Below the pieces are notes generated by a model, which was given only the letters and a program-made list of their open reading frames with translations, ran no database searches and had not been told where the DNA came from. 64,000 nt of DNA from Candidatus Phycosocius spiralis. Its GTDB lineage: Bacteria; Pseudomonadota; Alphaproteobacteria; Caulobacterales; Aquidulcibacteraceae. Made by a program: the position numbers and the translations under genes. Numbering within the stretch: the stretch's first letter is position 1; each line of letters starts with the position of its first letter. Below, piece after piece: positions 46,244 to 55,205 of this stretch. The stretch lies in contig NZ_BPFZ01000005.1 of assembly GCF_030158815.1 (NCBI RefSeq), positions 118,160 to 182,159 on the forward strand, read 5' to 3'.

Positions 46244-47007
46244 AAATGATCCTTTAAAAGCCGGATCTGACCAAACACTTCATAGGCGGGCGCATGTGGG
46301 CTTGCGCCGACGGCTTGGCGCAGACTTGCCAGATTCGCCCGAACAAAGGGATTTGTAGCGCGCTCCAGCCCGATGGTAGTTGGAATTGTGGGCAAGTTTT
46401 TTGCGCGTAAGGCCGCTATCTCGGCTAAACGATTTGTCAGAGCAGGGTTATCCATTTCAAGGGTAGCGCTAAAGCGCGCGTTAGCGGCAGTATATTCATG
46501 CGCGCAATAAACCATTGTTTCATCAGGCAAAGCCATCAAGCGCATTAAACTGTCCCATGCTTGCGACGCACTACCTTCAAACAAGCGTCCGCATCCAAGT
46601 GCAAACATAGCATCGCCGACAAAAACTACTGCATCGGCTTCAAAATAATAGGCAATATGCCCCAATGTATGCCCACCAACATCGATCACGCGGGCGCGGC
46701 TTTCACCGAGGGTCACACTATCGCCTGGCTCGACAATGTGACTAAGCGGGCTGATCTTGGCGGATACTTCGCTTGGACCAAGTGCTATTGCCCCCGTCGC
46801 TGTTTCGATGGCTTGATTGCCACCTGCATGATCGGGGTGCCAATGGGTATTCCAGATCTGGTCAATCGACCAGCCTAATGTTTTGGCTTCTGTCATTATT
46901 TGTTCCGCATCGGGTGTATCGATGGCAGCCACCTTGCCCGTGGCTTGGTCTTGGATCAAAAAGCCATAATTGTCCGATAGGCAAGCAAACATGTGTATGA
47001 TGAGCAT
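46240..47007 (-). CDS. gloB: Hydroxyacylglutathione hydrolase (glyoxalase II)
   Basis: GloB hydrolyses S-lactoylglutathione to lactate and glutathione in methylglyoxal detoxification. It is a metallo-beta-lactamase fold protein of 255 residues with the metal-binding motif NTHWHPDHAGGN (about residues 55-66), then GGHTLGHIAYYF and FVGDAMFALGCGRLFEG, and a C-terminal family-specific part ending PFVRANLASLRQAVG. A divergent SAM methyltransferase gene starts 41 bp away, a frequent alphaproteobacterial neighbour. Confidence 0.96.
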   Translation of the reverse strand: MLIIHMFACLSDNYGFLIQDQATGKVAAIDTPDAEQIMTEAKTLGWSIDQIWNTHWHPDHAGGNQAIETATGAIALGPSEVSAKISPLSHIVEPGDSVTLGESRARVIDVGGHTLGHIAYYFEADAVVFVGDAMFALGCGRLFEGSASQAWDSLMRLMALPDETMVYCAHEYTAANARFSATLEMDNPALTNRLAEIAALRAKNLPTIPTTIGLERATNPFVRANLASLRQAVGASPHAPAYEVFGQIRLLKDHF

Positions 47008-47048
47008 GGCTGTCCTTTAATCAATAAAACTGGTTTATCCTAGTCCTT

Positions 47049-47768
47049 ATGCGCCTTGATGTCCTTGCCTTACAAAGTTTCTATGCTGGCTCATTGGGCC
47101 AAACCGCAGCGACCATGGCTGGGCGGCGTATGGTGGATGCTTGGGGGGATTGTGCGGGTTTGGACGTCATGGGCCTTGGCTATGCCACGCCATATCTCAA
47201 TGCGTGGCTGCCCACCGCACGCCGCGTGATCGCTTTGATGCCTGCCACCCAAGGGGTGGAGCGCTGGCCATCGGGTGGGCCCAATTTGGCCTGTATCGGC
47301 GATGAAGATCGGATGCCTTTCCAAGAAGCCTTGTTTGATCGCATCCTATGCGTGCATGCTTTAGAAGAAGCCGAAAATCCGCGCATTTTGTTAAGAGAGA
47401 TTTGGCGCCTTTTAGCACCCGAAGGTCGTCTGATGATCATGGTGGCCAACCGCAGTGGTGTGTGGGCACGCGCCGAGGCAAATCCCTTTGGTCACGGTAT
47501 GCCTTATAGTCGGTCACAAGTAGCACGCCTTTTGACTGAGGCGATGTTTCAACCTGTCGCCTGGTCGCGTGCCCTCTATGGGCCACCACTGCCATGGTCG
47601 ATGACCACGGGTGGAGCTGCAGAAACGTGGGAAAGCTTAGGTGAACGGGCATGGCCAGCCTTGGGCGGGGTTATTCTGGTTGAAGCTGTGAAGAGGCTCT
47701 ATGCTGACACTCTACCTAAAGGAGGACGTCGCGTCTTGTTGGCGCAACCAGCGCGCGCACGTTTTTGA
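47049..47768 (+). CDS. Class I SAM-dependent methyltransferase
   Basis: A 239-residue methyltransferase of the Methyltransf_11 type. The SAM-binding region is GLDVMGLGYATPYLNAW (a loosened version of motif I), the acidic LACIGDEDRMPFQEALFDRILCVHALEEAENP matches motifs II-IV, and LAPEGRLMIMVANRSGVWAR follows. The target is unknown. It is divergent from gloB, with which it often co-occurs. Confidence 0.85.
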   Translation: MRLDVLALQSFYAGSLGQTAATMAGRRMVDAWGDCAGLDVMGLGYATPYLNAWLPTARRVIALMPATQGVERWPSGGPNLACIGDEDRMPFQEALFDRILCVHALEEAENPRILLREIWRLLAPEGRLMIMVANRSGVWARAEANPFGHGMPYSRSQVARLLTEAMFQPVAWSRALYGPPLPWSMTTGGAAETWESLGERAWPALGGVILVEAVKRLYADTLPKGGRRVLLAQPARARF

Positions 47769-47930
47769 GGCAGATTCTGATTTTCCAGCTCAAAGTTTAT
47801 GCGTTTATGATGCTGGGCAGACACTCTCAGATCGAGCGGGTCACAAGAACAACTGATTGTCTAATCTAGTGTTGCATGGAATACTGGGTCCCGGCCATTA
47901 AGGGACTGTCTTCAAAGTGAGGGAAATAGG

Positions 47931-48275
47931 ATGAAGCTTGTCACGGCGATTATCAAACCAAGCCGCTTAGATGCGGTGCTCGACGCTGCCACCGAAGCTG
48001 GTATTTCGGGGCTCACGGTGACTGAGGTGCGTGGTTATGGTCGTCAAAAGGGTAAGACTGAGGTTTATCGCGGCGCTGAATATGAAGTAAAGCTTTTACC
48101 CAAAGTGAAAGTTGAAACTGTTGTGACTGATGACATGGTCGATAAAATTGTTGAATCTCTTGCCGGAGCAGCCAATACAGGCAAGATAGGCGATGGTAAA
48201 ATCTTTGTGGTCGATGTTGAAATGGCTTTGCGCATACGCACGGGTGAGAAAGATGGGGCAGCAATCGCAAGCTAG
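47931..48275 (+). CDS. Nitrogen regulatory PII protein (GlnK/GlnB type)
   Basis: PII is a trimeric sensor of 2-oxoglutarate, ATP and ADP that is uridylylated in response to glutamine. The 114-residue protein begins MKLVTAIIKPSRLDAVL, has the T-loop tyrosine (Tyr 51) in VYRGAEYEVKLLPK, the B-loop TGKIGDGKIFV and the C-loop RIRTGE. GAGGG precedes the ATG. It is not next to amtB or glnA, the usual partners of GlnK and GlnB, so I do not choose between the two names. A G/C hairpin follows. Confidence 0.95.
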   Translation: MKLVTAIIKPSRLDAVLDAATEAGISGLTVTEVRGYGRQKGKTEVYRGAEYEVKLLPKVKVETVVTDDMVDKIVESLAGAANTGKIGDGKIFVVDVEMALRIRTGEKDGAAIAS

Positions 48276-48307
48276 CCCCCCCACCGATTCAAGTGTTTTG
48301 GCGGGGG
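48276..48307 (+). terminator. Hairpin after the PII gene
   Basis: CCCCC and GGGGG pair, extended by CC/GG, right after the stop codon, followed by TAAAATTATT. The T-run is broken, so termination is likely but not certain. It may also face the convergent fabB transcript. Confidence 0.5.
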
Positions 48308-48417
48308 TAAAATTATTCCTTGCTAGCCTTAGTTTATTTGGCCGCATTCATGGCCAATACAGCTCTTTGTGGGCATGATGTTCACAGCGCATCTTAAAGC
48401 ATTGCGATAATCAGGCT

Positions 48418-49632
48418 CTAGATTTTTGAGAACATTAAAGTTGCATTGGTGCCGCCAAAACCAAAAGAATTCGACATAACCGTTTCGATCTCAACATCCT
48501 TTCGTGCCAGTAAGATCGGTAAATCCTCAAAATCGGGGTCGATTTCATCAATATGTGCACTCTCGCACGCAAATCCCGCTTGCATCATTAAGATGCTATA
48601 AATCGCTTCTTGAGCACCTGCTGCCCCCAAAGAATGGCCGGTCAGGGATTTGGTGGAGGAAATCAGCGGTACCTGCTTTGAAAAAACCTCGCGGATCGCA
48701 GCAGTTTCCTTGGCGTCCCCTACCGGTGTCGCAGTACCATGTGGGTTGAGATAATCCACCTTGCGATGACCAGACATCGCCAATGCCTGACGCATACAAC
48801 GCACCGCCCCTTCCCCCGATGGGGCGACCATATCAAATCCGTCCGAGGTTGCGCCATATCCGGTGAGTTCAGCATACATAGTTGCACCCCGCGCTTTGGC
48901 GTGTTCGTAATCTTCAAGGACCACCATGCCAGCCCCGCCCGCAATCACAAAGCCATCGCGGTTCTTGTCATAGGCGCGCGATGCCCTACTAGGGGTGTCA
49001 TTATAGGCGGATGACATAGCCCCCATGGCATCAAACAAAAGCGATAAGGTCCAGTCCAAATCTTCGCACCCCCCGGCAAACATCACATCCTGCTTGCCCC
49101 AAGCAATGCTTTCATATGCATTGCCAATGCAATGGGCGCTGGTCGCACAGGCTGAACTGATCGAATAATTGACACCTTTGATCTTAAACCAAGTCGCCAA
49201 GGCGGCTGATATGCCCGAACACATCGCCTTGGGGACGGCAAATGGTCCAACCCGTTTAGGGGAGTTATATTCGCGGGTTTTGTCAGCACCTGCCACAATG
49301 GCACGTGTTGAGGGCCCACCCGATCCAGCAATAATACCCGTACGCTCGTTGCTGATTTCATCGGGCTCAAGTCCTGATGTGGTAATGGCTTGCTCCATGG
49401 CAATGTGGCCCCAGCCCATGCCTTCAGATAAAAACCGGGCAGCCCGACGATCCACTAAACCTTCCCAATCTAAGTCTGGCTTGGCTTGGACGTGGCATTT
49501 AAAACCATAATCAGCATGTTCTTGTGCAAAAGTGATGCCTGATTGTGCGGCACGGAGGCTTTGGGTCACCTGGGCCACATCGTTGCCTATCGACGACACA
49601 ATACCCATTCCAGTTACAACAACACGACGCAT
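48418..49632 (-). CDS. fabB: 3-oxoacyl-ACP synthase I
   Basis: FabB condenses malonyl-ACP with acyl-ACP and is needed to elongate unsaturated fatty acids. The catalytic cysteine is in [16 protein letters not shown], and the two histidines lie in [12 protein letters not shown] and [14 protein letters not shown]. The C-terminus keeps [13 protein letters not shown]. 404 residues from the ATG at 49632 ([10 protein letters not shown]), which follows AAGGATG; an ATG 9 bp upstream is too close to that ribosome-binding site. It is 11 bp after fabA in the classic fabA-fabB pair. Confidence 0.96.
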   Translation of the reverse strand: MRRVVVTGMGIVSSIGNDVAQVTQSLRAAQSGITFAQEHADYGFKCHVQAKPDLDWEGLVDRRAARFLSEGMGWGHIAMEQAITTSGLEPDEISNERTGIIAGSGGPSTRAIVAGADKTREYNSPKRVGPFAVPKAMCSGISAALATWFKIKGVNYSISSACATSAHCIGNAYESIAWGKQDVMFAGGCEDLDWTLSLLFDAMGAMSSAYNDTPSRASRAYDKNRDGFVIAGGAGMVVLEDYEHAKARGATMYAELTGYGATSDGFDMVAPSGEGAVRCMRQALAMSGHRKVDYLNPHGTATPVGDAKETAAIREVFSKQVPLISSTKSLTGHSLGAAGAQEAIYSILMMQAGFACESAHIDEIDPDFEDLPILLARKDVEIETVMSNSFGFGGTNATLMFSKI

Positions 49633-49643
49633 GGGATTCATCC

Positions 49644-50183
49644 TTATAAGGCATCAGGCTGAAACAGACCAACACGCAAGTCTTTAGCCGAATAAATAGA
49701 CTTGCCATCGGCTAAAACTTGACCATCAGCAACGCCTAACACAAGCCGGGATTTAAAAACGCGTTTGATGTCGATTTCATAGCGCACCAATTTCACTTGA
49801 TTGGTGATCTGGCCTGAAAACTTGACTTCCCCAACGCCAAGCGCGCGCCCTTTTCCAGGTAAACCTGACCAACCCAAATAAAAACCAACTAATTGCCACA
49901 TGGCGTCTAGCCCTAAGCAACCTGGCATAACTGGGTCGCCACGGAAATGACAATCAAAAAACCATAGCCCAGCATGCACCTCTAATTCAGCTTCAATCCT
50001 ACCTTTGTTATGGGCCCCGCCTTCCTCTGTAATCGAGGTGATCCGATCCATCATCAGCATGTTGGGCAACGGCAATTGCGCATTGGCTGGGCCAAATAAT
50101 TTACCCTCACCACAGGCGATTAACTGCTCATATCGATAGGAAGATTCGCGTGCGGGCACTGCGGTGTCGGGGCTATGCGTCAA
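49644..50183 (-). CDS. fabA: 3-hydroxydecanoyl-ACP dehydratase/isomerase
   Basis: FabA dehydrates 3-hydroxydecanoyl-ACP and isomerises it to the cis-3 product, the entry to unsaturated fatty acids. Landmarks are [28 protein letters not shown], the active-site histidine (His 79) in [22 protein letters not shown], and [12 protein letters not shown]. The reading frame has no good ATG: a TTG (50183, preceded by AGGA) or a GTG eight codons later (50159) must be used. 179 residues from the TTG fits the family. Confidence 0.94.
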   Translation of the reverse strand: MTHSPDTAVPARESSYRYEQLIACGEGKLFGPANAQLPLPNMLMMDRITSITEEGGAHNKGRIEAELEVHAGLWFFDCHFRGDPVMPGCLGLDAMWQLVGFYLGWSGLPGKGRALGVGEVKFSGQITNQVKLVRYEIDIKRVFKSRLVLGVADGQVLADGKSIYSAKDLRVGLFQPDAL

Positions 50184-50260
50184 AGAGATGCCGTCCTGTT
50201 ACATATGGTTGCACCGAGTGGGTAGCATGGGCGGCCTAGTTTCGCCAAGCTCACTTTTAC

Positions 50261-50797
50261 TTAACGAAGGCGCGAATTGTCAGCACCCCAAAGCTCATTT
50301 GCCGGTATCCAGCCTTTGTAACGCCCTGCCTTAACTTGCCGCCAACCGGGTCGTTCTTCTGTAATTTCAACAACAACCCCTTGCGAAGCCCAAGCAACAA
50401 CCCGTGTATCGCTGTTTGGAATGGTGCGCATGGCGACACGCATGTCGCGAGCTGGGCGAACAATGCCGGTACGGCGACCATCCAACATACGTTTGTGCAC
50501 CCAACTGACCGCACCATCTGAATCTTCAATTCTGCGCCAATCGTCGGTTTCGGCGATGACACGGACGGGCAAGCCTTTACGCTTATACACCCAGCGTACC
50601 GGATAGGCCGTATCGGGACCTATGCGGGCATTAATGGTGGTAAATTTGAGTGAGACAAATCGCGGCACTGGCTGCCCCGAGGGCGTCTCACCAGCTAGGC
50701 GATTAAATGGAGGATAGCCAACAGCGTGGGCCATACTTGCCGCAAGATTGATAATGGCCAAAATGGCCAAACAAAGGATGGAATTTAAAGTGCCCAT
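50261..50797 (-). CDS. Exported bacterial SH3-domain protein
   Basis: A 178-residue protein with a signal peptide (LAILAIINLAASMAHA, about residues 9-24) and two SH3-type modules: FTTINARIGPDTAYPVRWVYKRKGLPVRVI (about 50-110, cited by position) and MRVAMRTIPNSDTRVVAWASQGVVVEI (about 118-172). The last blade ends WIPANELWG. SH3b domains of this kind usually bind cell wall. Divergent from the 2-hydroxyacid dehydrogenase gene, which is a frequent neighbour in this group. Confidence 0.85.
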   Translation of the reverse strand: MGTLNSILCLAILAIINLAASMAHAVGYPPFNRLAGETPSGQPVPRFVSLKFTTINARIGPDTAYPVRWVYKRKGLPVRVIAETDDWRRIEDSDGAVSWVHKRMLDGRRTGIVRPARDMRVAMRTIPNSDTRVVAWASQGVVVEITEERPGWRQVKAGRYKGWIPANELWGADNSRLR

Positions 50798-50999
50798 CTC
50801 GTTATGTCATTCCCGATCAATTTCTTTGTGGGTTTTCTGTACAAGAATACCCCTCTTTGTGACCGATGAAGGTGAATACCCCCTTAATTCAACACTGAAA
50901 ATGCAAGCTATTTGTGCGAAACTGCTTCGTCACAAGCTGATTAAAACAGATTGTTGGTTTGACGCTTGGCGATCCGTCTTGGCCTTGCTACACACTCCT

Positions 51000-52001
51000 A
51001 TGCCCCAAACCAAAGCACTCCAATCCAAACTCAAAGTGATTGTCACCCGTAAACTGCCAGAGGCGGTTGAAACCCGCATGGCGGAATTGTTTGACACCGA
51101 GTTGAACGTTACCGACACGCCGATGACCTATGAGCAATTGGTGGATGCAGTAGGCCGTGCAGATGTTCTGGTGCCGACCGTGACCGATAAGATTGATAGC
51201 AAGGTGCTGTCGCGGGCGGGCGAGCGTTTACGCTTGGTTGCCCAATTTGGCGCGGGCGTGGATAATATTGATGTCGCGACCGCCATCGCGCGTGGAATAA
51301 CTGTGACCAATACACCCGGCGTGTTGACCGATGATACCGCCGACATCACCATGGCCCTTATACTAGCGGTTCCTAGACGACTGCTTGAAGGGGTGCGGGT
51401 AGTCAGTGCGGATGGTTTTGAGGGTTGGTCGCCCACCTGGATGCTAGGTCGGCGGATCGCTGGGAAACGCTTAGGCATTGTGGGCATGGGGCGGATCGGT
51501 CAAGCAGTCGCTCGCCGGGCCAAGGCGTTTGGCCTGCAAATTCATTACCATAACCGCCGTAAAGTTCCCAGCCCAATTGAGCAAGAATTGGAGGCGACCT
51601 ATTGGGAAAGCCTTGATCAAATGTTGTCGCGCATGGACATCATCTCTGTCAATTGCCCCCATACGCCCGCAACCTACCACTTGCTCTCTGCACGGCGTCT
51701 CCAATTGATGAAGCCCAGCGCCTATCTGGTCAACACCGCGCGCGGAGAAGTGATCGACGAAGCTGCTTTGGCGCGCATGTTGGATAAGGGACTATTGGCC
51801 GGAGCTGGCCTTGATGTGTTCGAACATGAGCCCACGATAAATCCCAAGCTCAAGAAGCTTACCAATGTGGTGTTGCTGCCCCATATGGGCTCAGCAACCA
51901 TGGAAAGCCGCACCGAAATGGGCGAAAAAGTCATCATCAATATCAAGACATTCTTGGACGGCCATAAGCCGCCTGATCGGGTTATTCCTGCGATGTTGTA
52001 G
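51000..52001 (+). CDS. D-isomer-specific 2-hydroxyacid dehydrogenase
   Basis: A 333-residue NAD(P)-dependent dehydrogenase of the glyoxylate/hydroxypyruvate reductase kind. The nucleotide-binding motif is LGIVGMGRIGQAVARRAKAFG (about residues 155-175). Catalytic Arg lies in LVNTARGEVIDEAAL, Glu in FEHEPTINPKL and His in LLPHMGSAT. It reduces glyoxylate, hydroxypyruvate or a related 2-oxoacid. The start at ATG 51000 fits the family; the in-frame upstream DNA would add about 84 residues with no family match. No ribosome-binding site is clear. Confidence 0.92.
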   Translation: MPQTKALQSKLKVIVTRKLPEAVETRMAELFDTELNVTDTPMTYEQLVDAVGRADVLVPTVTDKIDSKVLSRAGERLRLVAQFGAGVDNIDVATAIARGITVTNTPGVLTDDTADITMALILAVPRRLLEGVRVVSADGFEGWSPTWMLGRRIAGKRLGIVGMGRIGQAVARRAKAFGLQIHYHNRRKVPSPIEQELEATYWESLDQMLSRMDIISVNCPHTPATYHLLSARRLQLMKPSAYLVNTARGEVIDEAALARMLDKGLLAGAGLDVFEHEPTINPKLKKLTNVVLLPHMGSATMESRTEMGEKVIINIKTFLDGHKPPDRVIPAML

Positions 52002-52487
52002 GCGATATGGGGTGCGTGGCACTCCTGCAAACTCGCGCCCTTTAGGGGGCGAGGGTGAGGGGGTTCAATTCCTAAGCGGGTGGCCTTTGGGGCCTCCTAG
52101 ACGTGCTTCAATCCGTTTGAGCCCTTTCTTCAATCGGTCGACTTCGTGGCCGACCCCAATGGGTTAGGGGTAAGAGCGCACTCCAATCTTGCGCCGTTAT
52201 AATCCTATATAGGCATGAACCTCGCGCCGTGAGATGCATTCCATTCATGTGATGTCACAAAGTCCCACCATCCCCTAGGTTGCTTATGTTTAAGCTCAGC
52301 CAAAACATTTAGACCGGTTAAAGGCTGCACTCCGCTTGCCTTGAAGCCCTGTTTATAAATCTTGTGCACTCAAACTCGAGCACGTGCTTTACGAGGCTTA
52401 GACTGCGGAAAAATCGGTACATGTAACATAAGCCACAGCCGACATGGTCTTATATAGGTTGGTATAGTTCTGTCGTACTATACCGCC
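52002..52487. other. Intergenic region with a GC hairpin
   Basis: These 486 bases between two convergent genes hold no gene I can support. A stem CTCGCGCCC/GGGGGCGAG (52032-52053, loop TTTA, one mismatch) starts 30 bp after the dehydrogenase stop and may end its transcript, though no T-run follows. A separate inverted repeat is at 52461-52484. The rest shows no repeat or RNA that I recognise. Confidence 0.55.
52461..52484. terminator. Inverted repeat just after puuD
   Basis: GGTATAGT and ACTATACC form a perfect 8-bp inverted repeat with an 8-base loop, 3 bp beyond the puuD stop. On the puuD strand it is a plausible terminator hairpin, but the following AACCTATATAAG has no T-run. A binding site is the alternative. 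Confidence 0.4.
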
Positions 52488-53234
52488 CTAAAGCGTCCCA
52501 CCGCGCAGCACCCGCCCCATCAAGCCGAAGAGTTTGCGGCTGTTTTCATGGGCTTCAGGTTTCCATTCGGGATGCCATTGCACAGCAAGCACTGGGCCGC
52601 CGCGCGCTGTGCTGGAAAAGGCTTCCACCACGCCATCGGACGCGCGGGCCTCGACGCGCAGATCGGTACCCAACTTGTCCACACCTTGATAATGCACCGA
52701 ATTGACCTCGATCTCGGCTTTGCCAATTGCTGCCAGGATCGTGCCACCTTCCTCAAGCGTCACGGAATGGGTATGGTCAAACATGGCGTCAAAGCTCACC
52801 CCGTCGGGCGCATGATGTTGAAAAGCGCGGGCTGGATCGGATAGATCGCGGCGCAGTGTACCGCCAAAATGCACATTAAGTTCTTGAAATCCACGACAAA
52901 TCCCAAACACGGGCTTACCCAGTTTCAACATGGCATCGGCCAGTTTAATTGCCATCTCATCGCGTTTGGGATCAAATGGGCCGGGTGCGTCTTCCACTAC
53001 TTCGCCGTAGCAATGGGGTTCCATATTTGAAGGGGAGCCAGTTAATAACAATCCTTCCAATCGATGGGCGATGATTTCGGCGTCAGCAAAATCGGGCAGT
53101 GAAGGGATCAACATGGGGATGGCATCTACATAAGGGCTAACACCATACAAATAGCGCTCCATTACAGCTTGGGCATATTCGGTGCCGACATGGCGTTGAC
53201 AACATATCATGCCGAGAATGGGGCGGGCAGTCAT
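52488..53234 (-). CDS. puuD: Gamma-glutamyl-gamma-aminobutyrate hydrolase family protein (PuuD-like)
   Basis: A class I glutamine amidotransferase-like hydrolase of 248 residues. The nucleophile cysteine is in VFGICRGFQELNVHFGG, and the His-Glu pair in LAVQWHPEWKP. PuuD cleaves gamma-glutamyl-GABA in the glutamylated putrescine pathway. Its place directly after a polyamine ABC transporter supports that role. Start at ATG 53234; a TTG at 53240 overlaps less well. No puuA, puuB or puuC gene is present nearby. Confidence 0.85.
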   Translation of the reverse strand: MTARPILGMICCQRHVGTEYAQAVMERYLYGVSPYVDAIPMLIPSLPDFADAEIIAHRLEGLLLTGSPSNMEPHCYGEVVEDAPGPFDPKRDEMAIKLADAMLKLGKPVFGICRGFQELNVHFGGTLRRDLSDPARAFQHHAPDGVSFDAMFDHTHSVTLEEGGTILAAIGKAEIEVNSVHYQGVDKLGTDLRVEARASDGVVEAFSSTARGGPVLAVQWHPEWKPEAHENSRKLFGLMGRVLRGGTL

Positions 53235-53243
53235 AGTCAAATC

Positions 53244-54371
53244 TCAATTTTGTAATAAAACGGGACTATCGCCATGCCAGCGCAACCATACTGGATCATC
53301 CCATGTGAAGTCTTCTTGATCCCAACGTGATAGATTGGGGCGCGATACCTGCATCGTGCGGCCATTGAACAAATCGATTTGATATACGCTTTCGCTGCCC
53401 AGATAAGAGATTTGTCGTATGGTACCCGCAGCGACATTGCAACCAGCGGGGACATCTTCGGGTGTTGGTGGTGTGCTCCCCTCTTCACGCTTGAGGATTT
53501 CGACTTTTTCGGGTCGGATGCCGACCCACATTTTTTCGCCACCAGCACCAGAGACACCATGGTCAAAAAAGATCCGCCCACCCAATGCATCTGACTGCAC
53601 GATGGCATGGTCTGGTTCATCAATTTCCAGCGTGCCTTCAAACAGATTGACGTTGCCGATGAAGTCCGCCACGAACTTATTGGCGGGAAACTCATAGAGA
53701 TTAGAGGGGGTAGCAGTTTGCATCAGTTTCCCACGATCCATCACCGCACAGCGGCAGGCCATGGCCAAAGCCTCATCTTGATCATGGGTGACCATTACGA
53801 AGGTAATACCAATTTGGTCTTGCAGTTCCGCCAATTCAAAACGCATGGCTTCGCGCAATTTGGCGTCTAGGGCGCTTAAGGGTTCATCCAAGAGCAGGAC
53901 TTTAGGTTTTTTTACCAAGGCGCGTGCTAAGGCAACGCGCTGGCGTTGGCCGCCACTCAATTGATCGGGTTTGCGTTCAGCAAGATGATCCAGCTTAACA
54001 TCTGCCAGTGCCGCCATTACCTGTCCATATTGATCCGCTTTAGCAACTTGATCAAATTTCAAGCCATAAGCGACATTGTCAAAAACACTCATATGGGGAA
54101 AAACGGCATAGGACTGGAAAACCATGTTGACCGGGCGCTTGTTAGGCGGGATGGTTGACATATCGGAACCATCGATGATTATTCGCCCTTCGCTGGGCAT
54201 TTCGAGGCCCGCAAGCATCCTTAGGAGGGTGGTTTTCCCGCAACCTGATGGACCCAAAAGGGCGAAGAATTCACCGCGCGGAATTTCCAATGTAATTTGG
54301 TCCACTGCTGTAACTTTGCCATATTTTTTGGTCACATTTTCAATTTTGATGATGGTGTCGTTTTCACGCAT
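53244..54371 (-). CDS. potG: Polyamine ABC transporter ATP-binding protein
   Basis: The ATPase of a spermidine/putrescine importer, 375 residues. Walker A GPSGCGKTTLLRML, signature LSGGQRQRVALARAL, Walker B VLLLDEPLSALDAKLRE, then a TOBE domain (about residues 285-370) with WVGIRPEKVEI. PotG- and PotA-type proteins are hard to separate; the PuuD neighbour favours the putrescine (PotFGHI) branch. The gap to potI is 3 bp, and to puuD 9 bp. Confidence 0.88.
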   Translation of the reverse strand: MRENDTIIKIENVTKKYGKVTAVDQITLEIPRGEFFALLGPSGCGKTTLLRMLAGLEMPSEGRIIIDGSDMSTIPPNKRPVNMVFQSYAVFPHMSVFDNVAYGLKFDQVAKADQYGQVMAALADVKLDHLAERKPDQLSGGQRQRVALARALVKKPKVLLLDEPLSALDAKLREAMRFELAELQDQIGITFVMVTHDQDEALAMACRCAVMDRGKLMQTATPSNLYEFPANKFVADFIGNVNLFEGTLEIDEPDHAIVQSDALGGRIFFDHGVSGAGGEKMWVGIRPEKVEILKREEGSTPPTPEDVPAGCNVAAGTIRQISYLGSESVYQIDLFNGRTMQVSRPNLSRWDQEDFTWDDPVWLRWHGDSPVLLQN

Positions 54372-54374
54372 TGT

Positions 54375-55205
54375 TCATGTCTCTTTTGCGGGTCGTGTCT
54401 GCGCACGCAGGGCCAATATGGTTGCCAGCACAGTGATCAAGATAATGATGGTAGAAGCAGCATTCACTTCGGGCGTCACCGAAAAGCGCACCATGGAATA
54501 AACTTTAACCGGGAAGGTAATTGTCCCAGGGCCTGAAGCAAAAAACGTAATCACAAAGTCATCCAAAGATAAGGTGAAAGCCAAAAGCCCGCCTGCGATC
54601 AGGCCTGGGTACATATGGGGTATGATGACGTCCCGAAACGCTTGAAAAGGTGATGCACCTAAATCCAAAGCCGCCGCTTCGAGTTCGTTGTTAAAGCTTT
54701 CCAACCGCGCACGGACAACAACCCCAACAAATGGAAATGAAAATGTAACATGAGCCAAAATGATTTGGGTTAGATTAAATGGATAGGGCAGATCGGTTGG
54801 AAAGCCAATTCTGGCAAAAAATAATAAAACCGCGACGCCAAAGCAAATCTCCGGCACGACGATCGGTAGGCTCATACCACTTTCAAGTGTGCCCTTAAAT
54901 GGGAACTTAAACCGCCAAAACACAAAGGCCATCAAAGCCCCAAGAACTAAGGAAATCACGGTACATAAACCCGCAATCAAAAGGGAATTGAACAAAGCTT
55001 CGCGCAATTGGGTGTTTTCAAATGCCTTCACATACCATTTGAAGGTGAAGCCCTTCCAGACAATATTGGCCTTGCTGTTGTTGAAACTGAACATAATTAA
55101 AATGAACAAGGGCGTGTATAGAAATACGAACACACCTGCCAACCAAGCCTTCATGGCAGGCATACCCAAATAGTCCAAGGGCGCGCGAGATCTGCGTTTG
55201 CGCAT
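54375..55205 (-). CDS. potI: Polyamine ABC transporter permease (PotI type)
   Basis: A 276-residue inner-membrane permease with six membrane segments. The start is basic (RKRRSRAPLDYLGMPAMKAW) and the membrane part begins with AGVFVFLYTPLFILIMFSFNNSK, a typical PotI/PotC opening. The EAA-type loop LEAAALDLGASPFQAFRDVIIPHM is near residue 185. Its ATG overlaps the potH stop by one base (TAATG). Confidence 0.92.
   Translation of the reverse strand: MRKRRSRAPLDYLGMPAMKAWLAGVFVFLYTPLFILIMFSFNNSKANIVWKGFTFKWYVKAFENTQLREALFNSLLIAGLCTVISLVLGALMAFVFWRFKFPFKGTLESGMSLPIVVPEICFGVAVLLFFARIGFPTDLPYPFNLTQIILAHVTFSFPFVGVVVRARLESFNNELEAAALDLGASPFQAFRDVIIPHMYPGLIAGGLLAFTLSLDDFVITFFASGPGTITFPVKVYSMVRFSVTPEVNAASTIIILITVLATILALRAQTRPAKET

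Noticed and set aside
52032..52075. tRNA-like or REP-like element after the hydroxyacid dehydrogenase
   Set aside because: A GGTTCAATTCC string resembles a T-arm, but no acceptor or anticodon stem fits; only a single hairpin is supported.
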